64,000 nucleotides of DNA from Prosapia bicincta (Eukaryota > Arthropoda > Insecta > Hemiptera > Cercopidae). The notes below the pieces were generated by a model. That model saw nothing but the letters and a program-made list of their open reading frames with translations. It had not been told where the DNA came from and did not search any database. The stretch covers positions 108,435,070 through 108,499,069 of the forward strand of contig JBAIZL010000003.1 in assembly GCA_036971475.1 (NCBI GenBank), in the 5' to 3' direction. This document shows positions 54,376-64,000 of the stretch, in pieces. The translations under genes were made by a program, and so were the position numbers. Every line of letters begins with the position of its first letter. Position 1 is the first letter of the stretch.

Positions 54376-55800
54376 AATGACCTCAATTTAGAGTAAATAA
54401 TCTAAAATAAACAGACTATTGTTGACCTACTTTTGATTTTTCTAATATATACGATCTAGATATGAAATAACAACTTAAATAATATCAGGAACACACCTAT
54501 CACTGCCCAAATCGCTGCAGTCACGCCCGTTGAAGTATAAATACCGCCCTATTGAAGAAATGCTATGTTTGTACCTCCTTCTCACACCTACATCCACCCA
54601 TAAGGACTAAATCCCGCCCAAAACTGATAATATACGTTTTATTTGTCGTTCATTAGGGTGAATGACCTCAATTTAGAGTAAATAATCTAAAAAAAACAGA
54701 CTATTGTTGTTCTACTTTCGATTTTTCTAAAATATACGATCTAGATATGAAATAACAACTTAAATTATATCACGAACACACCTATTACTGCCCAAATCGC
54801 TCCAGCCACGCCCGTTGAAGTATAAATACCGCCCTATTGAAGGAAGTCTATGTTTGTACCTCCTTCTCACACCTACATCCACCCATAAGGACTAAATCCC
54901 GCCCAAAACTGATTATAGACGTTTTATTTATCGTTCATTAGGGTGAACCACCTCAATTTAGAGTAAATAATCTAAAAAAAACAGACTATTGTTGTTCTAC
55001 TTTTGATTTGTCTAATATATACGATCTAGATATGAAATAACAACATAAATAATATCAGGAACACACCTATCACTGCCCAAATCGCTCCAGTCACGCCCGT
55101 TGAAGAATAAATACCGCCCTATTGAAGAAATGCTATGTTTGTACCTCCTTCTCACACCTACATCCACCCATAAGGACTAAATCCCGCCCAAAACTGATAA
55201 TATACGTTTTATTTATCGTTCATTAGGGTGAATGACCTCAATTTAGAGTAAATAATCTAAAATAAACAGACTATTGTTGTTCTACTTTCGATTTTTTTAA
55301 TATATACGATCTAGATATGAAATAACAACTTAAATAATATCAGGAACACACCTATTACTGCCCAAATCGCTCCAGTCACGCCCGTTGAAGTATAAATACC
55401 GCCCTATTGAAGGAATGCTATGTTTGTACCTCCTTCTCACACCTACATCCACCCATAAGGACTAAATCCCGCCCAAAACTGATAATATACGTTTTATTTA
55501 TCGTTCATTAGGGTGAATGACCTCAATTTAGAGTAAATAATCTAAAATCAACAGACTATTGTTGTTCTACTTTCGATTTTTCTAATATATACGATCTAGA
55601 TATGAAATAACAACTTAAATAATATCAGGAACACACCTATCACTGCCCAAATCGCTCCAGTCACGCCCGTTGAAGTATAAATACCGCCCTATTGAAGAAA
55701 TGCTATGTTTGTACCTCCTTCTCACACCTACATCCACCCATAAGGACTAAATCCCGCCCAAAACTGATAATATACGTTTTATTTATCGTTCATTAGGGTG
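54376..55800. repeat. Five-monomer HOR (1425 bp), recent copy 1
   Basis: Monomers start at 54376, 54661, 54946, 55231 and 55516. Markers are GACC with CTGCAG and ATTTGTCG; CTAAAATATACG with TATATCACG, CCAGCCACG and GGAAGTCTATG; GAACCACC with GATTTGTC, AACATAAAT and GAAGAATAAAT; TTTTTTAATAT with CCTATTACTG; and AAAATCAAC with TTGTTCTAC. Confidence 0.93.
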
Positions 55801-57225
55801 AATGACCTCAATTTAGAGTAAATAATCTAAAATAAACAGACTATTGTTGACCTACTTTTGATTTTTCTAATATATACGATCTAGATATGAAATAACAACT
55901 TAAATAATATCAGGAACACACCTATCACTGCCCAAATCGCTGCAGTCACGCCCGTTGAAGTATAAATACCGCCCTATTGAAGAAATGCTATGTTTGTACC
56001 TCCTTCTCACACCTACATCCACCCATAAGGACTAAATCCCGCCCAAAACTGATAATATACGTTTTATTTGTCGTTCATTAGGGTGAATGACCTCAATTTA
56101 GAGTAAATAATCTAAAATAAACAGACTATTGTTGTTCTACTTTCGATTTTTCTAAAATATACGATCTAGATATGAAATAACAACTTAAATTATATCACGA
56201 ACACACCTATTACTGCCCAAATCGCTCCAGCCACGCCCGTTGAAGTATAAATACCGCCCTATTGAAGGAAGTCTATGTTTGTACCTCCTTCTCACACCTA
56301 CATCCACCCATAAGGACTAAATCCCGCCCAAAACTGATTATAGACGTTTTATTTATCGTTCATTAGGGTGAACCACCTCAATTTAGAGTAAATAATCTAA
56401 AAAAAACAGACTATTGTTGTTCTACTTTTGATTTGTCTAATATATACGATCTAGATATGAAATAACAACATAAATAATATCAGGAACACACCTATCACTG
56501 CCCAAATCGCTCCAGTCACGCCCGTTGAAGAATAAATACCGCCCTATTGAAGAAATGCTATGTTTGTACCTCCTTCTCACACCTACATCCACCCATAAGG
56601 ACTAAATCCCGCCCAAAACTGATAATATACGTTTTATTTATCGTTCATTAGGGTGAATGACCTCAATTTAGAGTAAATAATCTAAAATAAACAGACTATT
56701 GTTGTTCTACTTTCGATTTTTTTAATATATACGATCTAGATATGAAATAACAACTTAAATAATATCAGGAACACACCTATTACTGCCCAAATCGCTCCAG
56801 TCACGCCCGTTGAAGTATAAATACCGCCCTATTGAAGGAATGCTATGTTTGTACCTCCTTCTCACACCTACATCCACCCATAAGGACTAAATCCCGCCCA
56901 AAACTGATAATATACGTTTTATTTATCGTTCATTAGGGTGAATGACCTCAATTTAGAGTAAATAATCTAAAATCAACAGACTATTGTTGTTCTACTTTCG
57001 ATTTTTCTAATATATACGATCTAGATATGAAATAACAACTTAAATAATATCAGGAACACACCTATCACTGCCCAAATCGCTCCAGTCACGCCCGTTGAAG
57101 TATAAATACCGCCCTATTGAAGAAATGCTATGTTTGTACCTCCTTCTCACACCTACATCCACCCATAAGGACTAAATCCCGCCCAAAACTGATAATATAC
57201 GTTTTATTTATCGTTCATTAGGGTG
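55801..57225. repeat. Five-monomer HOR (1425 bp), recent copy 2
   Basis: Monomers start at 55801, 56086, 56371, 56656 and 56941. The only difference I noticed from 54376-55800 is in the second unit, CTAAAATAAAC here against CTAAAAAAAAC in copy 1. The CTAAAAAAAAC form is kept in the third unit of both copies. The match ends early in unit 57226, which reads AAAATCAAC. Confidence 0.93.
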
Positions 57226-57795
57226 AATGACCTCAATTTAGAGTAAATAATCTAAAATCAACAGACTATTGTTGACCTACTTCTGATTTTTGTAATATAT
57301 ACGATCTAGATATGAAATAACAACTTAAATAATATCAGGAACACACCTATCACTGCCCAAATCGCTCCAGTCACGCCCGTTGAAGTATAAATACCGCCCT
57401 ATTGAAGAAATGCTATGTTTGTACCTCCTTCTCACACCTACATCCACCCATAAGGACTAAATCCCGCCCAAAACTGATAATATACGTTTTATTTATCGTT
57501 CATTAGGGTGAATGACCTCAATTTAGAGTAAATAATCTAAAATCAACAGACTATTGTTGACCTACTTCTGATTTTTGTAATATATACGATCTAGATATGA
57601 AATAACAACTTAAATAATATCAGGAACACACCTATCACTGCCCAAATCGCTCCAGTCACGCCCGTTGAAGTATAAATACCGCCCTATTGAAGAAATGCTA
57701 TGTTTGTACCTCCTTCTCACACCTACATCCACCCATAAGGACTAAATCCCGCCCAAAACTGATAATATACGTTTTATTTATCGTTCATTAGGGTG
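57226..57795. repeat. Two identical adjacent monomers
   Basis: Units 57226 and 57511 read the same over their full 285 bp, including the private TTCTGATTTTTGTAAT. This is the shortest-period recent duplication in the window (one monomer). Confidence 0.9.
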
Positions 57796-59505
57796 AATGA
57801 CCTCAATTTAGAGTAAATAATCTAAAATCAACAGACTATTGTTGACCTACTTTTGATTTTTCTAATATATACGATCTAGATATGAAATAACAACTTAAAT
57901 AATATCAGGAACACACCTATCACTGCTCAAATCGCTGCAGTCACGCCCGTTGAAGTATAAATACCGCCCTATTGAAGAAATGCTATGTTTGTACCTCCTT
58001 CTCACACCTACATCCACCCATAAGGACTAAATCCCGCCCAAAACGGATAATATACGTTTTATTTATCGTTCATTAGGGTGAATGACCTCAATTTAGAGTA
58101 AATAATCTAAAATAAACAGACTATTGTTGTTCTACTTTCGATTTTTCTAATATATACGATCTAGATATGAAATAACAACTTAAATAATATCAGGAACACA
58201 CCTATCACTGCCCAAATCGCTGCAGTCACGCCCGTTGAAGTATAAATACCGCCCAATTGAAGAAATGCTATGTTTGTACCTCCTTCTCACACCTACATCC
58301 ACCCATAAGGACTAAATCCCGCCCAAAACGGATAATATACGTTTTATTTATCGTTCATTAGGGTGAATGACCTCAATTTAGAGTAAATAATCTAAAATAA
58401 ACAGACTATTGTTGTTCTACTTTCGATTTTTCTAATATATACGATCTAGATATGAAATAACAACTTAAATAATATCAGGAACACACCTATCACTGCCCAA
58501 ATCGCTCCAGTCACGCCCGTTGAAGTATAAATACCGCCCTATTGAAGAAATGCTATGTTTGTACCTCCTTCTCACACCTACATCCACCCATAAGGACTAC
58601 ATCCCGCCCAAAACTGATAATTAACGTTTTATTTATCGTTCATTAGGGTGAATGACCTCAATTTAGAGTAAATAATCTAAAATAAACAGACTATTGTTGT
58701 TCTATTTTCGATTTTTCTAATATATACGATCTAGTTATGAAATAACAACTTAAATAATATCAGGAACACACCTATTACTGCCCAAATCGCTCCAGTCACG
58801 CCCGTTGAAGTATAAATACCGCCCTATTGAAGGAATGCTATGTTTGTACCTCCTTCTCACACCTACATCCACCCATAAGGACTAAATCCCGCCCAAAACT
58901 GATAATATACGTTTTATTTATCGTTCATTAGGGTGAATGACCTCAATTTAGAGTAAATAATCTAAAATAAACAGACTATTGCTGTTCTACTTTCGATTTT
59001 TTTAATATATACGATCTAAATATGAAATAACAACTTAAATAATATCAGGAACACACCTATCACTGCCCAAATCGCTCCAGTCACGCCCGTTGAAGTATAA
59101 ATACCGCCCTATTGAAGAAATGCTATGTTTGTACCTCCTTCTCACACCTACATCCACCCATAAGGACTAAATCCCGCCCAAAACTGATAATATACGTTTT
59201 ATTTATCGTTCATTAGGGTGAATGACCTCAATTTAGAGTAAATAATCTAAAATAAACAGACTATTGTTGTTCTACTTTCGATTTTTCTAATATATACGAT
59301 CTAGATATGAAATAACAACTTAAATAATATCAGGAACACACCTATCACTGCCCAAATCGCTCCAGTCACGCCCGTTGAAGTATAAATACCGCCCTATTGA
59401 AGAAATGCTATGTTTGTACCTCCTTCTCACACCTACATCCACCCATAAGGACTAAATCCCGCCCAAAACTGATAATATACGTTTTATTTATCGTTCATTA
59501 GGGTG
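57796..59505. repeat. Six A-family monomers without HOR structure
   Basis: Monomers start at 57796, 58081, 58366, 58651, 58936 and 59221. Units 57796 and 58081 share AAAACGGATAAT and CTGCAG. Unit 58366 has GATAATTAACG, unit 58651 has CTAGTTATG and CCTATTACTG, and unit 58936 has TTGCTGTTC with TTTTTTAATAT. Unit 59221 is close to the window consensus. Confidence 0.87.
59096..59256 (+). promoter_or_regulatory. Representative TATA / short ATG frame / AATAAA arrangement of the monomer
   Basis: TATAAATA lies at 59096-59103, flanked by GTTGAAG and CCGCCC. An ATG at 59120 opens a 16-codon frame, MLCLYLLLTPTSTHKD, ending at TAA 59168-59170. AATAAA is at 59251-59256 in the next monomer and is followed by T/G-rich CTATTGTTGTTCTACTTT. 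The same order is present in most A and T monomers. Known variants remove parts of it: GAAGAATAAAT and GTTTAAAT alter the TATA box, AAAATCAAC and AAAACAAAC remove AATAAA, and GGAAGTCTATG removes the ATG. The elements match Pol II consensus words, but no evidence of transcription exists in the sequence, and AT-rich DNA yields such words by chance. Confidence 0.3.
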
Positions 59506-60645
59506 AATGACCTCAATTTATAGTAAATAATCTAAAATCAACAGACTATTGTTGTTCTACTTTCGATTTTTCTAATATATACGATCTAGATATGAAATAA
59601 CAACTTAAATAATATCAGGAACACACCTATCACTGCCCAAATCGCTCCAGTCACGCCCGTTGAAGTATAAATACCGCCCTATTGAAGAAATGCTATGTTT
59701 GTACCTCCTTCTCACACCTACATCCACCCATAAGGACTAAATCCCGCCCAAAACTGATAATATACGTTTTATTTATCGCTCATTAGGGTGAATGACCTCA
59801 ATTTAGAGTAAATAATCTAAAATCAACAGACTATTGTTGACCTACTTTCGATTTTTCTAATTCATACGATCTAGATATGAAATAACAACTTAAATAATAT
59901 CAGGAACACACCTATCACTGCCCAAATCGCTCCAGTCACGCCCGTTGAAGTATAAATACCGCCCTATTGAAGAAATGCTATGTTTGTACCTCCTTCTCAC
60001 ACCTACATCCACCCATAAGGACTAAATCCCGCCCAAAACTGATAATATACGTTTTATTTATCGTTCATTAGGGTGAATGACCTCAATTTATAGTAAATAA
60101 TCTAAAATCAACAGACTATTGTTGTTCTACTTTCGATTTTTCTAATATATACGATCTAGATATGAAATAACAACTTAAATAATATCAGGAACACACCTAT
60201 CACTGCCCAAATCGCTCCAGTCACGCCCGTTGAAGTATAAATACCGCCCTATTGAAGAAATGCTATGTTTGTACCTCCTTCTCACACCTACATCCACCCA
60301 TAAGGACTAAATCCCGCCCAAAACTGATAATATACGTTTTATTTATCGCTCATTAGGGTGAATGACCTCAATTTAGAGTAAATAATCTAAAATCAACAGA
60401 CTATTGTTGACCTACTTTCGATTTTTCTAATACATACGATCTAGATATGAAATAACAACTTAATTAATATCAGGAACACACCTATCACTGCCCAAATCGC
60501 TGCAGTCACGCCCGTTGAAGTATAAATACCGCCCTATTGAAGAAATGCTATGTTTGTACCTCCTTCTCACACCTACATCCACCCATAAGGACTAAATCCC
60601 ACCCAAAACTGATAATATACGTTTTATTTATCGTTCATTAGGGTG
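59506..60645. repeat. Tandem dimer duplication (570-bp period)
   Basis: Units 59506 and 59791 are repeated as 60076 and 60361. Both pairs carry TTTATAGTAAAT, TTATCGCTC and TGTTGACC with TTTCG. The second pair differs by CTAATACATACG against CTAATTCATACG, CTTAATTAAT, CTGCAG and CCCACCC. Confidence 0.9.
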
Positions 60646-60861
60646 AATGACCTCAATTTAGAGTAAATAATCTAAAATCAACAGACTATTGTTGACCTAC
60701 TTCTGATTTTTCTAATATATACGATCTAGATATGAAATAACAACCCGCCCTATTGAAGAAATGCTATGTTTGTACCTCCTTCTCACACCTACATCCACCC
60801 ATAAGGACTAAATCCCGCCCAAAACTGATAATATACGTTTTATTTATCGTTCATTAGGGTG
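60646..60861. repeat. Truncated monomer (216 bp) with a 69-bp internal deletion
   Basis: The unit reads AACAACCCGCCCTATTG, joining AACAAC directly to CCGCCC at 60744/60745. Compared with its neighbours, 69 bp are missing (monomer positions about 100-168). This removes the conserved CACCTATCACTGCCCAAAT block and the TATAAATA box. It is the only large internal deletion among the 225 units. The left part (AAAATCAAC, GACC, TTCTG) places it in the A-family subgroup seen at 57226, 57511 and 61717. Confidence 0.95.
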
Positions 60862-63800
60862 AATGACCTCAATTTAGAGTAAATAATCTAAAATCAACAG
60901 ACTATTGTTGTTCTACTTTCGATTTTTCTAATATATACGATCTAGATATGAAATAACAACTTAAATAATATCAGGAACACACCTATCACTGCCCAAATCG
61001 CTCCAGTCACGCCCGTTGAAGTATAAATACCGCCCTATTGAAGAAATGCTATGTTTGTACCTCCTTCTCACACCTACATCCACCCATAAGGACTAAATCC
61101 CGCCCAAAACTGATAATATACGTTTTATTTATCGTTCATTAGGGTGAATGACCTCAATTTAGAGTAAATAATCTAAAATAAACAGACTATTGTTGTTCTA
61201 CTTTCGATTTTTCTAATATATACGATCTAGATATGGAATAACAACTTAAATAATATCAGGAACACACCTATCACTGCCCAAATCGCTGCAGTCACGCCCG
61301 TTGAAGTATAAATACCGCCCTATTGAAGAAATGCTATGTTTGTACCTCCTTCTCACACCTACATCCACCCATAAGGACTAAATCCCGCCCAATACTGATA
61401 ATATACGTTTTATTTATCGTTCATTAGGGTGAATGACCTCAATTTAGAGTAAATAATCTAAAATAAACAGACTATTGTTGTTCTACTTTCGATTTTTCTA
61501 TTATATACGACCTAGATATGAAATAACAACTTAAATAATATCAGGAACACACCTATCACTGCCCAAATCGCTGCAGTCACGCCCGTTGAAGTATAAATAC
61601 CGCCCTATTGAAGAAATGCTATGTTTGTACCTCCTTCTCACACCTACATCCACCCATAAGGACTAAATCCCGCCCAAAACTGATAATATACGTTTTATTT
61701 ATCGTTCATTAGGGTGAATGACCTCAATTTAGAGTAAATAATCTAAAATCAACAGACTATTGTTGACCTACTTCTGATTTTTCTAATATATACGATCTAG
61801 ATATGAAATAACAACTTAAATAATATCAGGAACACACCTATCACTGCCCAAATCGCTCCAGTCACGCCCGTTGAAGTATAAATACCGCCCTATTGAAGAA
61901 ATGCTATGTTTGTACTTCCTTGTCACACCTACATCCACCCATAAGGACTAAATCCCGCCCAAAACTGATATAGACGTTTTATTTATCGTTCATTAGGGTG
62001 AATGACCTCAATTTAGAGTAAATAATCTAAAATCAACAGACTATTGTTGACCTACTTTTGATTTTTCTAATATATACGATCTAGATATGAAATAACAACT
62101 TAAATAATATCAGGAACACACCTATCACTGCCCAAATCGCTCCAGTCACGCCCGTTGAAGTATAAATACCGCCCTATTGAAGAAATGCTATGTTTGTACC
62201 TCCTTCTCACACCTACATCCACCCATAAGGACTAAATCCAGCCCAAAACGGATAATATACGTTGTATTTATCGTTCATTAGGGTGAATGACCTCAATTTA
62301 GAGTAAATAATCTAAAATAAACAGACTATTGTTGTTCTACTTTCGATTTTTCTAATATATACGATCTAGATATGAAATAACAACTTAAATAATATCAGGA
62401 ACACACCTATCACTGCCCAAATCGCTCCAGTCACGCCCGTTGAAGTATAAATACCGCCCTAATGAAGGAATGCTATGTTTGTACCTCCTTCTCACACCTA
62501 CATCCACCCATAAGGACTAAATCCCGCCCAAAACTGATTATAGAAGTTTTATTTATCGTTCATTATTGTGAATGACCTCAATTTAGAGTAAATAATCTAA
62601 AATAAACAGACTATTGTTGTTCTACTTTTGATTTTTCTAATATATACGATCTAGATATGAAATAACAACATAAATAATATCAGGAACACACCTATCACTG
62701 CCCAAATCGCTCCAGTCACGCCCGTTGAAGTATAAATACCGCCCTATTGAAGGAATGCTATGTTTGTACCTCCTTCTCACACCTACATCCACCCATAAGG
62801 ACTAAATCCCGCATAAAACTGATAATATACGTTTTATTTATCGTTCATTAGGGTGAATGACCTCAATTTAGAGTAAATAATCTAAAATCAACAGACTATT
62901 GTTGACCTACTTTTGATTTTTCTAATATATACGATCTAGATATGAAATAACAACTTAAATAATATCAGGAACACACCTATCACTGCTAAAATCGCTCCAG
63001 TCACGCCCGTTGAAGTATAAATACCGCCCTATTGAAGAAATGCTATGTTTGTACCTCCTTCTCACACCTACATCCACCCATAATGACTAAATCCCGCCCA
63101 AAACTGATAATATACGTTTTATTTATCGTTTATTATTGTGAATGACCTCAATTTAGAGTAAATAATCTAAAATAAACAGACTATTGTTGTTCTACTTTCG
63201 ATTTTTCTAATATATACGATCTAGATATGAAATAACAACTTAAATAATATCAGGAACACACCTATCACTGCCCAAATCGCTCCAGTCACGCCCGTTGAAG
63301 TATAAATACCGCCCTATTGAAGAAATGCTATGTTTGTACTTCCTTGTCACACCTACATCCACCCATAAGGACTAAATCCCACCCAATACTGATATAGACG
63401 TTTTATTTATCCTTCATTAGGGTGAATGACCTCAATTTAGAGTAAATAATCTAAAATAAACAGACTATTGTTGTTCTACTTTCGATTTTTCTAATATATA
63501 CGATCTAGATATGAAATAACAACTTAAATAATATCAGGAACACACCTATCACTGCCCAAATCGCTCCAGTCACGCCCGTTGAAGTATAAATACCGCCCTA
63601 TTGAAGAAATGCTATGTTTGTACCTCCTTCTCACACCTACATCCACCCATAAGGACTAAATCCCATCCAAAACTGATTATATACGTTTTATTTATCGTTC
63701 ATTAGGGTGAATGACCTCAATTTAGAGTAAATAATCTAAAATAAACAGACTATTGTTGTTCTACTTTCGATTTTTCTAATATATACGATCTAGATATGAA

Positions 63801-64000
63801 ATAACAACTTAAATAATATCAGGAACACACCTATCACTGCCCAAATCGCTCCAGTCACGCCCGTTGAAGTATAAATACCGCCCTATTGAAGATATGCTAT
63901 GTTTGTACCTCCTTCTCACACCTACATCCACCCATAAGGACTAAATCCCGCCCAAAACTGATAATATACGTTTTATTTATCGTTCATTAGGGTAAATGAC
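60862..64000. repeat. Eleven A-family-rich monomers to the window edge
   Basis: Monomers start at 60862, 61147, 61432, 61717, 62001, 62286, 62571, 62856, 63141, 63425 and 63710, with a new unit beginning at 63995. Unit 61432 is a hybrid: CTATTATATACGACCTAG on the left, AACTTAAAT on the right, with CTGCAG. Private variants include ATATGGAATAAC (61147), ATCCAGCCC and GTTGTATTT (62001), CATAATGACT (62856), ATCCTTC (63141) and GAAGATATGC (63710). I saw no multi-monomer HOR here. The array continues beyond both window edges. Confidence 0.9.

Larger units (their letters stand above)
1..64000. repeat. Satellite DNA array, ~285-bp monomer, about 225 tandem units
   Basis: The motif AATGACCTCAATTT recurs every 282-288 bp with three exceptions: two 278-bp units and one 216-bp unit. 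It is always on the + strand. The first full unit starts at 6 and the last full unit ends at 63994. Unit length is set mainly by one spacer: GATATAGACG gives 284 bp, while GATAATATACG or GATTATAGACG gives 285 bp. The best-conserved blocks are CACCTATCACTGCCCAAAT, GCTATGTTTGTAC and ACACCTACATCCACCCATAA. Variation concentrates at monomer positions about 47-60, 68-85, 98-105, 114-117, 142, 158-162, 181-186 and 250-285. There is no unique DNA, gene or transposon. The organisation is typical of eukaryotic centromeric or pericentromeric heterochromatin, which is inference. I do not recognise the family. Confidence 0.98.

Noticed and set aside
1..64000. CRISPR array
   Set aside because: The repeat fills the whole period; there are no short repeats separated by unique spacers and no cas genes.
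1..64000. Telomere-like TTAGGG in CATTAGGGTGAATG
   Set aside because: It occurs once per monomer in a subset of units, replaced by TTATTG in others, and is never in tandem. It is a coincidental hexamer.
1..64000. CENP-B box
   Set aside because: TTCG in CTTTCGATTTTTCT and CCCG in ATCCCGCCC each match part of the mammalian box, but neither has the other half at the right spacing on either strand.
1..64000. tRNA, 5S rRNA or Pol III internal promoter origin of the monomer
   Set aside because: I could not find A-box and B-box motifs at appropriate spacing or any cloverleaf-forming core on either strand.
1..64000. Ribosome binding sites (GGAGG on the minus strand in GAAGGAGGTAC)
   Set aside because: The purine run is the complement of the conserved GTACCTCCTTC, present in most monomers with no frame of useful length behind it, in what is evidently eukaryotic satellite DNA.
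1..64000. Transposable element or LTR inside the array
   Set aside because: Monomer phase can be followed without a break from 6 to 63994; no insertion larger than 3 bp was found.
1..64000. DNA curvature from phased A/T tracts
   Set aside because: A and T tracts exist in the AT-rich half, but I could not show consistent helical phasing by eye, so no feature is claimed.

Overview
The window is one uninterrupted satellite DNA array. From end to end it consists of head-to-tail copies of a monomer of about 285 bp, all in the same orientation. Taking each monomer to start at the motif AATGACCTCAATTT, I count 225 complete units from position 6 to 63994. A 5-bp tail of a preceding unit and a 6-bp head of a following unit sit at the edges, and the mean length is 284.4 bp. 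I found no unique sequence, protein-coding gene, RNA gene, transposon or inverted monomer. This points to eukaryotic heterochromatin (centromeric, pericentromeric or subtelomeric) with higher-order repeat (HOR) organisation. The sequence does not let me name the species or a known satellite family.

The consensus monomer is about 35% GC and is bipartite. One part is very AT-rich (positions about 251-285 and 1-110, about 23% GC) and the other is GC-richer (about 111-250, about 47% GC). The written strand carries far more C than G (about 65 C and 35 G per monomer). Two main monomer families alternate in blocks. The A family (about 159 units) reads CTAATATATACGATCTAG, AACTTAAAT and usually CTCCAG. 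The T family (about 59 units) reads CTATTATATACGACCTAG, AACCCAAAT and usually CTGCAG. About seven units are A/T hybrids. In 56 T units a 63-codon frame starting at TTG happens to be open. It is closed by a stop in A units and is not credible as a gene.

Layout: 1-11658 is a 21-monomer HOR (5969 bp), with the second copy apparently base-perfect for 5684 bp and with a nested 1347-bp segment present four times. 11659-13932 is a T-rich junction. 13933-19632 holds two tandem copies of a 10-monomer HOR (2850 bp). 19633-21055 is a short mixed stretch. 21056-41267 is built from a 14-monomer HOR (3986 bp) in two full copies (21056-25041 and 37282-41267) and two shortened copies (25042-27602 and 27603-31017). 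A distinct 11-monomer segment and a 7-monomer tandem duplication (1993 bp) lie between them. 41268-44684 repeats that 11-monomer segment, so about 27.9-33.9 kb and 37.9-44.7 kb form a super-repeat of roughly 10-11 kb. 44685-48962 includes a diverged 5-monomer HOR pair. 48963-52095 is a run of eleven T monomers. 54376-57225 is a fresh 5-monomer HOR pair (1425 bp). 57226-64000 is mostly A monomers with only very short local duplications.

No genes act together here. The only functional hypothesis I can raise from sequence is that most monomers carry a TATAAATA box, a short ATG frame and an AATAAA signal in transcriptional order. That could support satellite transcription but could equally be coincidence. 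Identities are stated as read by eye, not computed.
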